DNA from: Micromonospora sp. NBC_01813
Lineage (GTDB): Bacteria; Actinomycetota; Actinomycetes; Mycobacteriales; Micromonosporaceae
Direction of reading: 5' to 3'
DNA: 64,000 bases
NCBI RefSeq assembly: GCF_035917335.1
Contig: NZ_CP109067.1
Span: 3,781,001 to 3,845,000, forward strand
Under the pieces are notes generated by a model. It was not told the origin of the DNA and did not search any database. It worked only from the letters and a program-made list of their open reading frames with translations. This document shows positions 9,047 to 18,448 of the stretch, piece by piece. Made by a program: the position numbers and the translations under genes. Positions within the stretch are counted from its first letter, which is position 1; every line of letters begins with the position of its first letter.

Positions 9047-9506
9047 ACTGGGGCGTGGGCGGGTCAGCGGCGCCTGCTGGTTCGGAGACGTGGGCGCTGA
9101 CGATGCGCCAGCCGGCGGGGCCGCGTACCCAGGTTTGTGACTGCCGGCCCGCGACGGTGCCGCCGGGATAGTCGAACCGGCAGGTGACCACGGCGAAGTC
9201 GGTGCCGAACGTGGTCGTCACCACGTCGGACAGCCGGCGGCCGGGCGGCAACGGCGACTGGGCCGCCCGCCACCGCCGCTGCTCGTCAATGCCGTACTGG
9301 TGGTCGGCGATGCCGAAGCGCACCGTCTGCTCCGACGGCCAGAACCAGCCGACGATCGCCGCGACGTCGTTGTCCACCAGGGCCTGCTCGTAGTCGGCGA
9401 ACGCGGCGTTCACCTCGGTGAGCACCTCCGGCCGGTTCACCTCCAGCCCGCCGCCGGCCGCGCCGCCGGCCCCAGCGGCACTGCCGGCTTCCACCGCGCC
9501 GTTCAC
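9012..9506 (-). CDS. AtzH/HpxZ-like NTF2-fold protein (DUF3225)
   Basis: Encodes up to 164 aa. The core [33 protein letters not shown] and [15 protein letters not shown] matches the AtzH/HpxZ family. These small NTF2-like proteins are found in cyanuric-acid and oxalurate catabolic operons. GTG 9506 overlaps the previous stop (GTGA), implying translational coupling, but adds an Ala/Gly-rich tail; GTG 9440 would give 142 aa, closer to family length. The last ten residues ([10 protein letters not shown]) are encoded by one arm and loop of the palindromic repeat at 8977-9046, so the C-terminus was probably extended by that element. It is the last gene of the hydrolase operon. Confidence 0.8.
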   Translation of the reverse strand: MNGAVEAGSAAGAGGAAGGGLEVNRPEVLTEVNAAFADYEQALVDNDVAAIVGWFWPSEQTVRFGIADHQYGIDEQRRWRAAQSPLPPGRRLSDVVTTTFGTDFAVVTCRFDYPGGTVAGRQSQTWVRGPAGWRIVSAHVSEPAGAADPPTPQSPAILHLSTDK

Positions 9507-10210
9507 CGCCGCCGGCCGGCGGGGGCGAGGGCGGCAAGCAGGTCGGTCGATTCGGCCACCCAGCCGAAGATGCCGCCCTGCGCGGCGATCATCTCCAAAC
9601 CGACGGCGTGGAACTGCGGAAAGTACGACCCGACGCAGTCGGCGAGCACCAGGCACTCGTAGCCACGGTCGTTGGCCTCGCGCACCGTCGTGTGCACACA
9701 CACCTCGGTGGTGACCCCGGTGACCAGCAGGCTGGTGATCGACCGCTCGCCGAGCAGCCCGTCCAGGTCGGTGGCGTAGAAGGCACCCTTGCCCGGCTTG
9801 TCGATCACCGGCTCGCCGGCCGCCGGCGCGAGCTCGTCGACGATGTCGTGGCCGTACTCGCCGCGGATCAGGATCCGGCCGTACGGGCCGGGGTCGCCGA
9901 TCCGCCGGCTCGGCGCCCCACGCTGCAGCTTCGCCGGCGGACAGTCGGACAGGTCCGGCAGGTGGCCTTCCCGGGTGTGCACGACGGTCAGGCCGATCGC
10001 GCGGGCGGCGGCGAGCACCCGGCGCAGCGGGGCGATGGTCCGGCGCAGCAGGGTGACGTCGTTGCCGAGGCTTTCGCCGAAACCCCCCGGCTCCAGGAAG
10101 TCGCGCTGCATGTCGATGACGAGCAGCGCGGTCGTGGCCGGCTCGAAGGTGTACGCGGACGGCCTCGCCGGCACCCGTACCAGTTGTTCCTGTGCCACGG
10201 GCCGGTTCAC
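9503..10210 (-). CDS. Isochorismatase-like cysteine hydrolase (second copy)
   Basis: Encodes 235 aa. The Asp-Lys-Cys triad of the family is present: Asp in LVIDMQRDF, Lys in [10 protein letters not shown] and Cys in [14 protein letters not shown]. It is clearly paralogous to the gene just upstream, sharing [15 protein letters not shown]-type, [13 protein letters not shown] and [10 protein letters not shown] segments, but has replaced the substrate-proximal region ([12 protein letters not shown]). GTG 10210 overlaps the upstream stop as GTGA, and its own stop overlaps the next start the same way, so the three genes are translated as one coupled unit. Likely hydrolyses a C-N bond in a small amide or ureide; substrate unknown. 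Confidence 0.85.
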   Translation of the reverse strand: MNRPVAQEQLVRVPARPSAYTFEPATTALLVIDMQRDFLEPGGFGESLGNDVTLLRRTIAPLRRVLAAARAIGLTVVHTREGHLPDLSDCPPAKLQRGAPSRRIGDPGPYGRILIRGEYGHDIVDELAPAAGEPVIDKPGKGAFYATDLDGLLGERSITSLLVTGVTTEVCVHTTVREANDRGYECLVLADCVGSYFPQFHAVGLEMIAAQGGIFGWVAESTDLLAALAPAGRRR

Positions 10211-10896
10211 CGCTCGGTCGCAGCGATGACGTCGTCGGCGGTGGCGACCGCGCCGAACACCCCGCCCTGCATGGTGACCATGTGCAGGGCGGCGCTGTGG
10301 TTGGCCGGGTCGGTGGCGCCGGTGCAGTCGGACAGGATCAGGCATTCGTAGCCACGGTCGTTCGCCTCGCGCATCGTCGTGTGCACGCAGACGTCGGTGG
10401 TGATCCCGGTGAGGATCAGATGCGTGATCCCATGGGTACGCAGGACCAGGTCCAGGTTGGTGGCGTAGAAGGCACCCTTGCCCGGCTTGTCGACGATGAC
10501 CTCGCCGGCGACCGGAGCGACCTCGGGGACGATCTCCCAGCCCGGCTCGCCCTTGATCAGGATTCGACCGCACGGGCCGGCGCCGCCGATCTCGGCGCCG
10601 ATGCGGGCCGAGCGCCACCGCTTGTTGGCCGGCAGGTCGGACAGGTCCGGGGCGTGGCCCTCACGGGTGTGCACCACCAGCATGCCGAGGGAGCGGACAT
10701 GCTCCAGCAGCCGGGCGGTGGCCGGCAGACCGGCCCGGGTGAGGCCGATGTCGTAGCCCATGCTCTCCACGTAGCCGCCGGGGCCGCAGAAGTCGGTCTG
10801 CCAGTCGATGCAGAGCAGCGCGGTGCGCTCGACCGGCGCGGCTCCGTCGTACGGCCATGGGTAGGGGTCTGCCTTGACCGGACCGATGCGGGCCAT
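10207..10896 (-). CDS. biuH: Biuret amidohydrolase-like cysteine hydrolase
   Basis: Encodes 229 aa. ATG 10896 has a strong GAAGGAGG site upstream. Isochorismatase-like fold with triad Asp (CIDWQTDF), Lys ([10 protein letters not shown]) and Cys ([15 protein letters not shown]). Several segments match what I remember of Rhizobium biuret hydrolase BiuH almost word for word: [48 protein letters not shown] and MQGGVFG. BiuH converts biuret to allophanate and ammonia in s-triazine degradation. Ureidoacrylate hydrolase (RutB) is the main alternative. It is the first structural gene after the GntR regulator; no cyanuric acid hydrolase, AtzE/G or allophanate hydrolase is present in the window. Confidence 0.75.
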   Translation of the reverse strand: MARIGPVKADPYPWPYDGAAPVERTALLCIDWQTDFCGPGGYVESMGYDIGLTRAGLPATARLLEHVRSLGMLVVHTREGHAPDLSDLPANKRWRSARIGAEIGGAGPCGRILIKGEPGWEIVPEVAPVAGEVIVDKPGKGAFYATNLDLVLRTHGITHLILTGITTDVCVHTTMREANDRGYECLILSDCTGATDPANHSAALHMVTMQGGVFGAVATADDVIAATER

Positions 10897-11031
10897 CGCG
10901 CCTCCTTCGTCAGTACAGTCGATTGTCGACCGTACTGTTTCCGGAAGCGTCTCCCCTGGTAACGAGCGTGTGACGGGATCTGCGGCGACGTCGGCCGCCC
11001 CGGGCCAGACCGGCAGCGGCACTCGGCGGGC

Positions 11032-11697
11032 TCAGCCGAGATAGGTACGGGCTCCGTGATCGGCCAGCCCGCGCAGCACCACCGCCGGATCACCCGCCTC
11101 GATCGCCGCCAGCAGCCGCTCGTGCCGGTGCACCCCGTCGACCGGCTGTGCCACCTCGGCTTCCCGCCGCAGGTTGATCGCCATGTACAGCTGCAGCTTG
11201 ACCAGGATCGACTCGTAGACGTCGGTCAACTGCTGGTTGCCGGCCAGGCTGACCAACTCGACGTGGAACCGCCGGTGCGCCTCGGCGATCCGCAGCCGGT
11301 CCCCGACCGCCGTGGCCAGCCGCATCTGGTCGATCGCGGCACGCAGACCCCCCAGCGCGCTGTCCCGGCTCACCGGCAGCGCGGCCTCCACCGCGTACCG
11401 CTCCAGGACGTCGCGCACCGCGTACAACTCCTGCACGTCGCGGTCGGACAGCGTCGCCACCCGCACGCCACGGCGCGGTACGTGCTCAACCAGGCCCTGC
11501 TGGGCGAGCAGCCGCAGCGCCTCGCGCAGCGGAGCCCGGCTGATACCGAGCCGGCGGGTCAGATGCTCCTCGACGAGCCGCTCCCCCGGGTCGGTCTTGC
11601 CGCTGAGGATCTCGCGACGCAGCCGCCGGACGGCCAGCTCCACCAGGCTGAGGCTTTCCAGCTCACCATCCACCGACGATGCGGCCACGTCGCTCAC
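11032..11697 (-). CDS. GntR family regulator with FCD domain
   Basis: Encodes 221 aa from GTG 11697; an in-frame TTG at 11727 is less likely. The N-terminal winged helix (about 15-80) contains LSLVELAVRRLRREILSG and LGISRAPLREALRLLAQQGL. The C-terminal FCD helical domain carries AEAHRRFHVELVSLAGN, a metal and effector pocket with the usual histidines. It lies 135 bases upstream of the biuret-hydrolase-like gene on the same strand and probably controls that operon and itself in response to a small carboxylate or ureide. I found no convincing operator in the 10897-11031 spacer. Confidence 0.88.
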   Translation of the reverse strand: MSDVAASSVDGELESLSLVELAVRRLRREILSGKTDPGERLVEEHLTRRLGISRAPLREALRLLAQQGLVEHVPRRGVRVATLSDRDVQELYAVRDVLERYAVEAALPVSRDSALGGLRAAIDQMRLATAVGDRLRIAEAHRRFHVELVSLAGNQQLTDVYESILVKLQLYMAINLRREAEVAQPVDGVHRHERLLAAIEAGDPAVVLRGLADHGARTYLG

Positions 11698-11764
11698 CCC
11701 GTTGAGTCTGCCACCCACGCAGGGCAAGCGGATTCCCGCCCGGTGAGCGGTGCCGACGAACTGC

Positions 11765-12328
11765 TCAGTTGGCGGAGAGCGCGGCCGCCATCGCCGTCAG
11801 TTCGTCCTCCGGCGCGCTGCCGACCACCAGCACGCTGCGCTGCGGAGCCAGCCACACCAACGCGCGCTCGCCGGGCCGTGCCGCGTACCACTGCCAGGTC
11901 GTCGCCCCGACCTCGACGCTGCCCTGCGGCTGCGCGGTCGAGGTCAGCTCGGCCACCAGCAGCTGCGGCGCGGGCCGTGCGCTCTGCACCACCTGCAGCG
12001 CGCCGCCGTCCGGTGTGACATAGCCGACTCGCAGGGTCGGCCCGTCCGGTCCGGCCGGCCGGTAGACGGCGCGGACCGGGGTCCAGTCCGGCCCGAGCCC
12101 GACCGGCTCCGACACCGGCAGCTCACCGGCGGCGCGGGCCTGCTCGTACGCCGGCCCCGGGTCGATCGCCACCGGGTCGTTGCCGCCGAGAAACACCTGG
12201 TAGGCGCCGAACACGAGCAAGATCGGCACCAACAGTACGGCGAGCGACAGCGCCATGTCCTTCGGTGACCGGGCCAACCGGCTGCTGGCCGTGGGCGGCG
12301 TCTCGGCTGCGGAGTCGGCTGCTTGCAT
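11765..12328 (-). CDS. DUF4245 membrane-anchored protein
   Basis: Encodes 187 aa. The protein has a short cytoplasmic N-terminus, one transmembrane segment (about residues 25-47, MALSLAVLLVPILLVFGA) and an extracytoplasmic domain starting PVAIDPGPAYEQA. This matches the DUF4245 family, which in actinobacteria is nearly always divergent from or next to glpX, as here. Conserved elements include VRAVYRP, RVGYVTPDGG and WQWYAARPGERALVW. The role is unknown; a link to cell-envelope or carbon metabolism is only inferred from the gene pairing. Confidence 0.82.
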   Translation of the reverse strand: MQAADSAAETPPTASSRLARSPKDMALSLAVLLVPILLVFGAYQVFLGGNDPVAIDPGPAYEQARAAGELPVSEPVGLGPDWTPVRAVYRPAGPDGPTLRVGYVTPDGGALQVVQSARPAPQLLVAELTSTAQPQGSVEVGATTWQWYAARPGERALVWLAPQRSVLVVGSAPEDELTAMAAALSAN

Positions 12329-12525
12329 GAATCCATCCTCGCAGCCCACGGCGGTCCCACGCGCTGGGCCCGGCACCGACCCACGACGATCGGCGGGCCG
12401 GCCGACGTGCCAGGATCAGCAGCAGAGCTGGCGGATCCGGGCACCCGGTTGCCTGACCGGGACCTGCGGATGCGATCCGACCGCCGGCGCTGCGCCCCGC
12501 ACCGTCGCGAGGAGGAGTAGTAGTC

Positions 12526-13557
12526 ATGACCGGTCCACTGACCCGCAAGCCGCAGGATCTCGACCGCAACCTGGCCCTGGAACTGGTCCGGGTCACCGAA
12601 GCCGCCGCGATGGCCGCCGGCCGGTGGGTCGGCCGGGGCGACAAGGAGGGCGGCGACGGCGCCGCGGTCGACGCGATGCGCAAGCTGATCAACTCGATCC
12701 AGATGCGTGGCGTGGTCGTCATCGGCGAGGGCGAGAAGGACAACGCCCCGATGCTGTTCAACGGTGAGCAGGTGGGCGACGGCACCGGCGCGGAGGTCGA
12801 CGTCGCCGTCGATCCGGTCGACGGCACCACGCTGATGAGCAAGGGCATGCCGAACGCCCTCGCGGTGCTGGCGGTGGCCGAACGGGGCGCGATGTTCGAT
12901 CCGAGTGCCGTGTTCTACATGGAGAAGCTCGCCGTCGGCCCCGACTGCGCCGATGTCATCGACATCGAGGCCGGGGTACGGGAGAACCTGCGCCGGATCG
13001 CGAAGGTCAAGAAGTCCAGCGTCTCCGACGTGACGGTGAGTGTCCTGGACCGTCCCCGGCACGCCGAGCTGGTACGGGAGATCCGTGACGCCGGTGCCCG
13101 GATCCGGTTCCTCTCCGACGGCGACATCGCCAGCGCGATCTCGGCGGCCCGGGAGGAGTCCGACATCGATGTGCTGATGGGCATCGGCGGCACCCCGGAA
13201 GGGATCATCGCGGCCTGTGCGCTGAAGTGCATGGGCGGGGCCATCCAGACCAAGCTCTGGCCGCGCGACGACGCCGAGCGGGCCAAGGCGCTGGCCGCCG
13301 GCCACGACCTGGACCGGGTGCTGGGCACCAACGAGCTGGTCACCGGCGACAACTGTTTCTTCGTCGGCACCGGCGTCACCTCGGGCGACCTGCTGCGTGG
13401 GGTGCGCTACCGCTCGGGTGGGGCGTACACGCAGTCGATCGTGATGCGTTCGAAGAGCGGCACCATCCGGGTGATCGACTCGTACCACCGGCTGGAGAAG
13501 CTGGCGCTCTACTCGGCCGTGGACTTCGACGGCAGCCCGATCGCCGAACTCCCCTGA
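12526..13557 (+). CDS. glpX: Class II fructose-1,6-bisphosphatase
   Basis: Encodes 343 aa. A strong AGGAGGAG site precedes ATG 12526. GlpX is the gluconeogenic bisphosphatase of actinobacteria and converts fructose-1,6-bisphosphate to fructose-6-phosphate. The metal and phosphate motifs are intact: [31 protein letters not shown] and [12 protein letters not shown]. Further along are [19 protein letters not shown] and [15 protein letters not shown]. Length and motif order match the family. The PEP carboxykinase gene at 24.3 kb is another gluconeogenic gene in the window, though not linked. Confidence 0.96.
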   Translation: MTGPLTRKPQDLDRNLALELVRVTEAAAMAAGRWVGRGDKEGGDGAAVDAMRKLINSIQMRGVVVIGEGEKDNAPMLFNGEQVGDGTGAEVDVAVDPVDGTTLMSKGMPNALAVLAVAERGAMFDPSAVFYMEKLAVGPDCADVIDIEAGVRENLRRIAKVKKSSVSDVTVSVLDRPRHAELVREIRDAGARIRFLSDGDIASAISAAREESDIDVLMGIGGTPEGIIAACALKCMGGAIQTKLWPRDDAERAKALAAGHDLDRVLGTNELVTGDNCFFVGTGVTSGDLLRGVRYRSGGAYTQSIVMRSKSGTIRVIDSYHRLEKLALYSAVDFDGSPIAELP

Positions 13558-13566
13558 CCCAAGATC

Positions 13567-13632
13567 GCGACGATCTTGCACGTATCGATGGACAATTGCG
13601 ACAAAAGCTCTCGATAATCGCAAGATCGCCGC
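13567..13632. repeat. Palindromic repeat, copy 2, likely terminator
   Basis: The arms around 13567-13590 and 13609-13632 (cores CGATCTTGCACGTATCGA and TCGATAATCGCAAGATCG) pair imperfectly around an 18-base loop. They are related to the perfect palindrome at 8977-9046. It sits between the convergent glpX and flavoprotein genes, where it can terminate both. Confidence 0.7.
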
Positions 13633-13675
13633 GAGGGGGGCGGGCGGCGCCGCGAGGGGGAGGGCGGGCGGCTGG

Positions 13676-14644
13676 TCAGGGGACGTCGGAGGAGTGGCCG
13701 GGGAACAGGTGGGCGGCCGGGTCGATGATCACGGCCGCGTTGTTGACCGCGGTCGCCGCTTCACCGAAGCCGGTCGCGATCAGTCGCACCTTTCCCGAGT
13801 ATTCGCAGATGTCGCCGGCGGCGTAGACCCGGGGCTGGTTGGTGGCCATCGTGCTGTCCACCCGGATGTGCCGTTTGTCGAGATCGAGGCCCCAGTCGAG
13901 CAGCGGCCCGAGATCGGCGGTGAAGCCGAGGGCCGCCACCACGGTGTCGGCGGGGACGGTCTGCGGCCCGCCGTCGCGGCCGGTGATGTCGACGCCGGTC
14001 ACCTGAGTGGTGCCGTGCACCGCCGTCACCTCGGCGTTGACCACGATCCGGATCGGCAACTCCCGCACCTGGGCCACCGTCGCGGCGTGCGCCCGGAACC
14101 GCTCCCGGCGGTGCACCACGGTCACCGACCTGGCCAGCGGGTGCAGGGCGAGCGCCCAGTCGAAAGCCGAGTCACCGCCGCCCACGATCACCACGTCCTG
14201 CCCGGCCAGGTCCGCCAACCGGGGCACGAAGTAGACGATCCCGGCACCGGCGAAGTCGGCCGCGGCGGGCAACGGCCGTGGGGTGAAGCTGCCCATCCCG
14301 CCGGTGATCAGCACCGCGCCGCAGCTCAACCGTTCCCCGGTAGCCAGGCCGAGCACCGGACGGCCGTCGGCGTAGTCGAGCGTGTCGGCGCGTACCCCCA
14401 GCAGGTACTCGGGTCGGTACGGCGCGGCCTGCTGCACCAGGTTGGCGACCAGGTCACGACCCTTGATCAGCGGAAACCCGGCCACGTCGAAGATCGCCTT
14501 CTCCGGGTACATCGCGGCGACCTGGCCGCCCGGCTCCGGCAACGCGTCGACGATCGCCACCGACAGGCCCCGGAACCCCGCGTAGTAGCCGGCGAACAAC
14601 CCGGTCGGCCCGGCGCCGACGATCGCCACGTCCACCGTGCGCAT
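13676..14644 (-). CDS. Ferredoxin-NADP reductase-like flavoprotein (TrxR-like type)
   Basis: Encodes 322 aa. FAD-binding GxGxxG is at the N-terminus (VAIVGAGPTGLFAGYYAGF), the NADPH site is VVIVGGGDSAFDWAL and the second FAD motif is RVYAAGDICEY. The fold is that of thioredoxin reductase, but the redox-active CxxC is absent; the corresponding region reads GGGDSAFDWA. That feature and the MYPEKAIFDVAGFP segment place it in the type-2 ferredoxin/flavodoxin-NADP+ reductase family (YumC-like). It probably supplies electrons to a ferredoxin or flavodoxin in the cytoplasm. No redox partner gene is adjacent. Confidence 0.85.
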   Translation of the reverse strand: MRTVDVAIVGAGPTGLFAGYYAGFRGLSVAIVDALPEPGGQVAAMYPEKAIFDVAGFPLIKGRDLVANLVQQAAPYRPEYLLGVRADTLDYADGRPVLGLATGERLSCGAVLITGGMGSFTPRPLPAAADFAGAGIVYFVPRLADLAGQDVVIVGGGDSAFDWALALHPLARSVTVVHRRERFRAHAATVAQVRELPIRIVVNAEVTAVHGTTQVTGVDITGRDGGPQTVPADTVVAALGFTADLGPLLDWGLDLDKRHIRVDSTMATNQPRVYAAGDICEYSGKVRLIATGFGEAATAVNNAAVIIDPAAHLFPGHSSDVP

Positions 14645-14769
14645 GCAATCACCGACACCTCTCGCTGACGGGATCCTCGTTGATCCCGCTCCCGAAGAAA
14701 GCTAAAGGCAGTCGGCACGACCCGGCAACCGCGTCCCACCTGGGCGGACGCCTCGCCGGTGGCCGGCGC

Positions 14770-15420
14770 TCAGGGCATGGTCAGCGGATCTGTCTCGTAC
14801 GGGTCGTAGCTGCGCCGCCGCCGGAACAGGATCGCGGCGAGCACTCCGCCGACGAAGCCGAACAGGTGACCCTGCCACGAGATCAACGCGTCGGTGGGCA
14901 GGATGCCCACCAGTTGCCAGCCGTAGAGCAGCCCGACCAGCAGTACGACGCCGAGGTTCCACCAGGTGCGCTCGACGATGCCGCGCATCAGGACCAGGCC
15001 GAGGTAGCCGAAGACCACTCCGCTGGCACCGACGACGACCGTGTTCGGTGAGCCGGTGAACCAGACGCCGAGCCCGCTGACCAGGATGATCACCAGGGTC
15101 GAGTAGAGGAACCGCCGGACCCCGGCGGCGAGCACGAACGTGCCGAGCAGGATCAGCGGCACGCTGTTGCTGTAGAGGTGATCGAATCCGTGGTGCAGGA
15201 ACGGGGCGAAGAAGACCCCGTCCAGCCCGTCGATCTGGCGCGGGATGATCCCCGCGGAGTAGTCGAAGCCCGCATTCAGCCAGAGGTCGAGCGCCTCGAT
15301 CACGAACAGCACCGGCACGGCGGCGCACATCGCGACGAATGCCCGGCCGAGCGAGGCGTAGAACGCCTCGGTGCCGAACCGGTTCGGATCGCCACCGGCA
15401 GGTGACATGCCGTACGCCAT
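14770..15420 (-). CDS. Rhomboid intramembrane serine protease
   Basis: Encodes 216 aa if started at ATG 15420. ATG 15408 is an alternative and sits at a more workable distance from the GAGG at 15421-15424. The protein has about six transmembrane segments. The rhomboid signature is complete: HHGFDHLYSNSVPL for the oxyanion side, catalytic Ser in VVVGASGVVFGYLG (GxSG) and catalytic His in WQGHLFGFVGG. Rhomboids cleave transmembrane segments of other membrane proteins; the substrate here is unknown. A short basic and acidic tail (RRRRSYDPYET) follows the last segment in the cytoplasm. Confidence 0.9.
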   Translation of the reverse strand: MAYGMSPAGGDPNRFGTEAFYASLGRAFVAMCAAVPVLFVIEALDLWLNAGFDYSAGIIPRQIDGLDGVFFAPFLHHGFDHLYSNSVPLILLGTFVLAAGVRRFLYSTLVIILVSGLGVWFTGSPNTVVVGASGVVFGYLGLVLMRGIVERTWWNLGVVLLVGLLYGWQLVGILPTDALISWQGHLFGFVGGVLAAILFRRRRSYDPYETDPLTMP

Positions 15421-15482
15421 CCTCAAGTAGCTATCAGGTCCGCGCAACCTGCGCCACCCCGGAGCACGGATGGGCGCGGAAA

Positions 15483-15526
15483 ACGGCGGCGGCGGCGCGG
15501 CCCGGGATGGGCCACGCCGCCGCCGT
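15483..15526 (-). terminator. Hairpin terminator of the lytic transglycosylase gene
   Basis: ACGGCGGCGGC (15483-15493) pairs perfectly with GCCGCCGCCGT (15516-15526), with additional internal GGCCC/GGGCC pairing. It begins 13 bases beyond the stop codon at 15540. Confidence 0.7.
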
Positions 15527-15539
15527 CACCACGACCGGG

Positions 15540-16226
15540 TCAGTAGTAGCCGGCGTTCTGTGATTGCTGCCACGCGCCACACGGCGTGCTGTAGCGGTTC
15601 TTGATGTAGCCGAGGCCCCACTTGATCTGGGTCGCCGGGTTCGTCTGCCAGTCGGCTCCGGCCCCGGACATCTTGTTGCCGGGCACCGCCTGCGGGATGC
15701 CGGTGGCGCCGGAGGCCGCGTTGTAGGCCTTGTGGTTCCAGCCGCTCTCCTTGTTCCACAGCTTGTTCAGGCAGGCGAACTGGTCCAGGCCCCAGCCCTG
15801 TTCCAGGGTGAGGGCGCAGCCGATCGCCCGGTTGCCGCTGAACTCGTCGCAGGATGCCGGGATGGGACCGGTGTACGGCACCGTCGCTCCCGAGGAGGAC
15901 TGCGTCTGCTGCTGCTGTTGTTGCTGCTGCTGGGTCACCTGCTCGGCCCGCTTGACCTTGGCCGCTTCCGCCTTGGCCGTGGCGGTCGCCTTCTCCACGG
16001 CTTCCCGCTCGGCGGTACGGCGCTGCACCGTCACCCGCTGGTGCTCGGCACGCCGCTGGCGAAGCAACTCCAGCTCCACCTGCTCTGTCTCGGCGGCCAG
16101 CCTGGCACTGCTGATGCGTTGCTGGGTTTCCCGGTCGCTTTCCAGGTAGAGCCCGCCAGCGACGCCTGTCACGAGCAGGCTGATGGCGAGGGCCCGGACA
16201 CCGAACCGGCTCCACGGCCGACTCAC
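15540..16226 (-). CDS. Secreted lytic-transglycosylase-like protein
   Basis: Encodes 228 aa from GTG 16226, chosen because GAAGGGA lies upstream and the product then begins with a signal/anchor sequence (RFGVRALAISLLVTGVAGG). Residues ~35-110 form a charged coiled coil. A run of nine glutamines (~112-120) links it to a C-terminal lysozyme-like domain of ~95 residues with NKLWNKESGWNHKAYN (catalytic Glu) and ASGATGIPQAVPGNKM. This arrangement is common in actinomycete cell-wall hydrolases that cut peptidoglycan glycan strands during growth. Two cysteines in the catalytic domain may form a disulphide. Confidence 0.88.
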   Translation of the reverse strand: MSRPWSRFGVRALAISLLVTGVAGGLYLESDRETQQRISSARLAAETEQVELELLRQRRAEHQRVTVQRRTAEREAVEKATATAKAEAAKVKRAEQVTQQQQQQQQQTQSSSGATVPYTGPIPASCDEFSGNRAIGCALTLEQGWGLDQFACLNKLWNKESGWNHKAYNAASGATGIPQAVPGNKMSGAGADWQTNPATQIKWGLGYIKNRYSTPCGAWQQSQNAGYY

Positions 16227-16517
16227 GAAGTGGTCCCTTCGTCGGGGGCAAGGACACGGCGCGCACGGGCATTCCGCGACGCGGTCGGTCTGGGCACGCC
16301 GTGAGCGCCCGACCGGATGGGTCGCGCGCCGCCCGACCGTGATCGTGGTCGGTCGGCGCGCCACCACCAACGTCCGGACATCGGCCGCCGCCGGTGCGCG
16401 CGCTCGCCGACCACCATCGCGCACGGTGAGGCCGATGGGAAACACGTGGCTAACTTTGTGACATTGACCACGTAATTTTCCAGGCTAAAACCGCCCATTA
16501 CCCTCGGCAAGCTGCTC
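16227..16517 (-). promoter_or_regulatory. Long 5' leader of the transglycosylase gene
   Basis: This 291-base gap lies between the PhoH-like stop and the transglycosylase start. Bases 16440-16505 are A/T-richer (minus-strand TTTTAGCCTGGAAAATTACG and the repeated ACGTG) and probably hold the promoter. The remaining ~210 bases are very GC-rich and could form structure. Cell-wall hydrolase genes of actinobacteria often carry a c-di-AMP (ydaO) riboswitch, but I could not recognise its conserved core here. Confidence 0.35.
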
Positions 16518-17963
16518 TCAGCGCGGGATGTCCTCCAGTAGATCGGTAACCATTTCGGCGATTGGAGAGCGCTCCGATCGGTTCAGTGTGACGTGGGCGA
16601 ACAGGGGATGGCCCTTCAGCGCTTCGATCACCGCCGTCACCCCGTCGTGCCGTCCCACCCTCAGGTTGTCGCGCTGCGCCACGTCGTGGGTGAGCACCAC
16701 CCGCGAGCCCTGACCGATCCGGGACAACACGGTGAGCAGTACGTTGCGTTCCAGCGACTGCGCCTCGTCGACGATGACGAAGGCGTCGTGCAGGCTGCGC
16801 CCCCGGATGTGGGTCAACGGAAGCACCTCCAGCATGCCGCGGGCGAGCACCTCGTCCATCACGTTCTCGTGCACCACCGCGCCGAGGGTGTCGAAGACCG
16901 CCTGCGCCCAGGGCGACATCTTCTCCGACTCGGACCCGGGCAGGTATCCGAGCTCCTGGCCGCCGACGGCGTACAGCGGGCGGAAGACGATCACCTTCTT
17001 GTGCCGGCGACGTTCCATCACGGCTTCCAGCCCGGCGCACAGGGCCAACGCGGACTTTCCGGTGCCGGCGCGGCCACCCAGCGAGACGATTCCGATGGTC
17101 TCGTCGAGCAGCAGGTCCAGCGCGATCCGTTGCTCCGCCGAGCGGCCCCGCAGGCCGAACGCCTCGCGGTCGCCGCGTACCAGCCGGACCGTCTTGTCGG
17201 CCATCACCCGGCCCAGCGCGGAGCCACCGCTGCCGTGCAGCACCAGCCCGGTGTGGCAGGGCAGGCCGGCGGCGGCGTCCAGGTCGACGGCGTCCCCGCC
17301 GTACAGCTGCTTGACCTGATCGTCGGTCGGCTCCAGCTCGGCCATCCCGGTCCAGGTCGGGTCGCTCGCCTGGCCGTGCCGGTACTCGTCGGCGACCAGG
17401 CCGACCGAGGCGGCCTTCACCCGCAGCGGCATGTCTTTGCTGACCAGCACCACGTCCCGGCCGTCGGCGCCCATGCTGAGCGCCACCGAGAGGATCCGGG
17501 TGTCGTTGGACTCGTTGCGGAAACCCGGCGGCAGTACGTCGGTGTCCGCGTGGTTCAGCTCGACCCGCAGGGTGCCGCCGAGTTCGTTGGCCGGCACCGG
17601 CTGGTCGAGCCGGCCGTAGCGGACCCGCAGCTCGTCCAGCAGCCGCAGGGACTGCCGGGCGAACCAGCCGAGTTCCGGATGATGCCGTTTGCCCTCCAGT
17701 TCGGAGATGACCACCAACGGAATCACCACCTCGTGCTCGGCGAAGCGGTGGAACGCCCCCGGATCGGACAACAGCACCGAGGTGTCCAGCACGTACGCGC
17801 GGGTGGTGGTGGCGGGCTCCGGTTGGTCGCCGTCAGCGGACCGCGCGGCCGGCACGGATGCCGAGGTGGCATCCTCCGTACGGCGTCGGATCCGGCTACG
17901 GCTGGACGGGACGGTGGGGGTCGGGTCCTGATCGGCCCGAGGGGTGGTACGTCGACTCGTCAC
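16518..17963 (-). CDS. PIN-PhoH family ribonuclease/ATPase
   Basis: Encodes 481 aa from GTG 17963 with GGAGCAGG upstream. The first ~55 residues are a basic, Ser/Thr-rich tail. A PIN nuclease domain follows with acidic residues in [24 protein letters not shown] and [11 protein letters not shown]. The C-terminal half is a PhoH ATPase with Walker [14 protein letters not shown] and Walker [12 protein letters not shown], plus sensor segment [14 protein letters not shown]-PhoH proteins (PhoH2 type) are ATP-dependent RNA helicases and ribonucleases, sometimes paired with a small antitoxin. I see no small upstream antitoxin gene here, so this is more likely the stand-alone RNA-processing form. Confidence 0.9.
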   Translation of the reverse strand: MTSRRTTPRADQDPTPTVPSSRSRIRRRTEDATSASVPAARSADGDQPEPATTTRAYVLDTSVLLSDPGAFHRFAEHEVVIPLVVISELEGKRHHPELGWFARQSLRLLDELRVRYGRLDQPVPANELGGTLRVELNHADTDVLPPGFRNESNDTRILSVALSMGADGRDVVLVSKDMPLRVKAASVGLVADEYRHGQASDPTWTGMAELEPTDDQVKQLYGGDAVDLDAAAGLPCHTGLVLHGSGGSALGRVMADKTVRLVRGDREAFGLRGRSAEQRIALDLLLDETIGIVSLGGRAGTGKSALALCAGLEAVMERRRHKKVIVFRPLYAVGGQELGYLPGSESEKMSPWAQAVFDTLGAVVHENVMDEVLARGMLEVLPLTHIRGRSLHDAFVIVDEAQSLERNVLLTVLSRIGQGSRVVLTHDVAQRDNLRVGRHDGVTAVIEALKGHPLFAHVTLNRSERSPIAEMVTDLLEDIPR

Positions 17964-18448
17964 AGGCCTGCTCCGTCGGGCGTGCACCCGGTCCGCCCGC
18001 GTTCCGGCTCCACCGGGGCCCAGGAGCACGGGTCGGATGCGGAACCCATGCGAACAGCAGGTCCGGAGCGTCCGGCTGGCCTGGGATGACCCCAGACCAT
18101 GCCTAGACGCTAGCCGCCCGGGCCTGCCCTCGGCTAGGCATCTTCGGCGATCTTCGGTACGGAGACCGGACGACGCGGTGACTGACAGCCGACCGGACCC
18201 ACGCCGGACATGCCACCGTCACCAATCGGACACATCCGCCGGTGTCCGGGCACATCCGCCGATAGACCGGGCCCACTGGGGTGGCCGGCCGGGATGCGCA
18301 CCCCCTGCACGCATCCCGGCCGGGAGAACTCCGACGCGGTGACGTCGGAGTTCCCGCGCGGTGTCGCGTCCGCCTCAACGCCGACCCGCGCTCGGGAAAG
18401 TCTCAAATGGTGTTCGGAAAGTCTCGGGGACCTCAGGTCGACCGGCGT
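17964..18448. other. 485-base intergenic region
   Basis: No convincing gene. It presumably contains the promoter of the PhoH-like gene at its left end. Around 18227-18252 the sequence CACATCCGCCG occurs twice, 18 bases apart. The terminator-like hairpin at 18326-18353 is the only strong structure. Confidence 0.5.
18326..18353 (-). terminator. Hairpin downstream of the YRxGY membrane protein gene
   Basis: GAACTCCGAC (18326-18335) pairs perfectly with GTCGGAGTTC (18344-18353) around an 8-base loop. It lies about 95 bases past the stop codon at 18449. Confidence 0.55.

Noticed and set aside
10897-11031. Operator for the GntR/FCD regulator
   Set aside because: I looked for a palindromic site in the spacer but found no convincing match.
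15900-15940. CAG/CAA-rich stretch as a regulatory repeat
   Set aside because: It encodes a glutamine linker inside the transglycosylase; the similar stretch at 61053-61079 likewise lies inside the ATP-grasp gene.
16227-16517. c-di-AMP riboswitch upstream of the lytic transglycosylase
   Set aside because: The location is typical, but I could not find the conserved riboswitch core; only a long GC-rich leader is supported.
16518-17963. PhoH-type toxin-antitoxin pair
   Set aside because: No small antitoxin frame with a ribosome-binding site precedes the PIN-PhoH gene.
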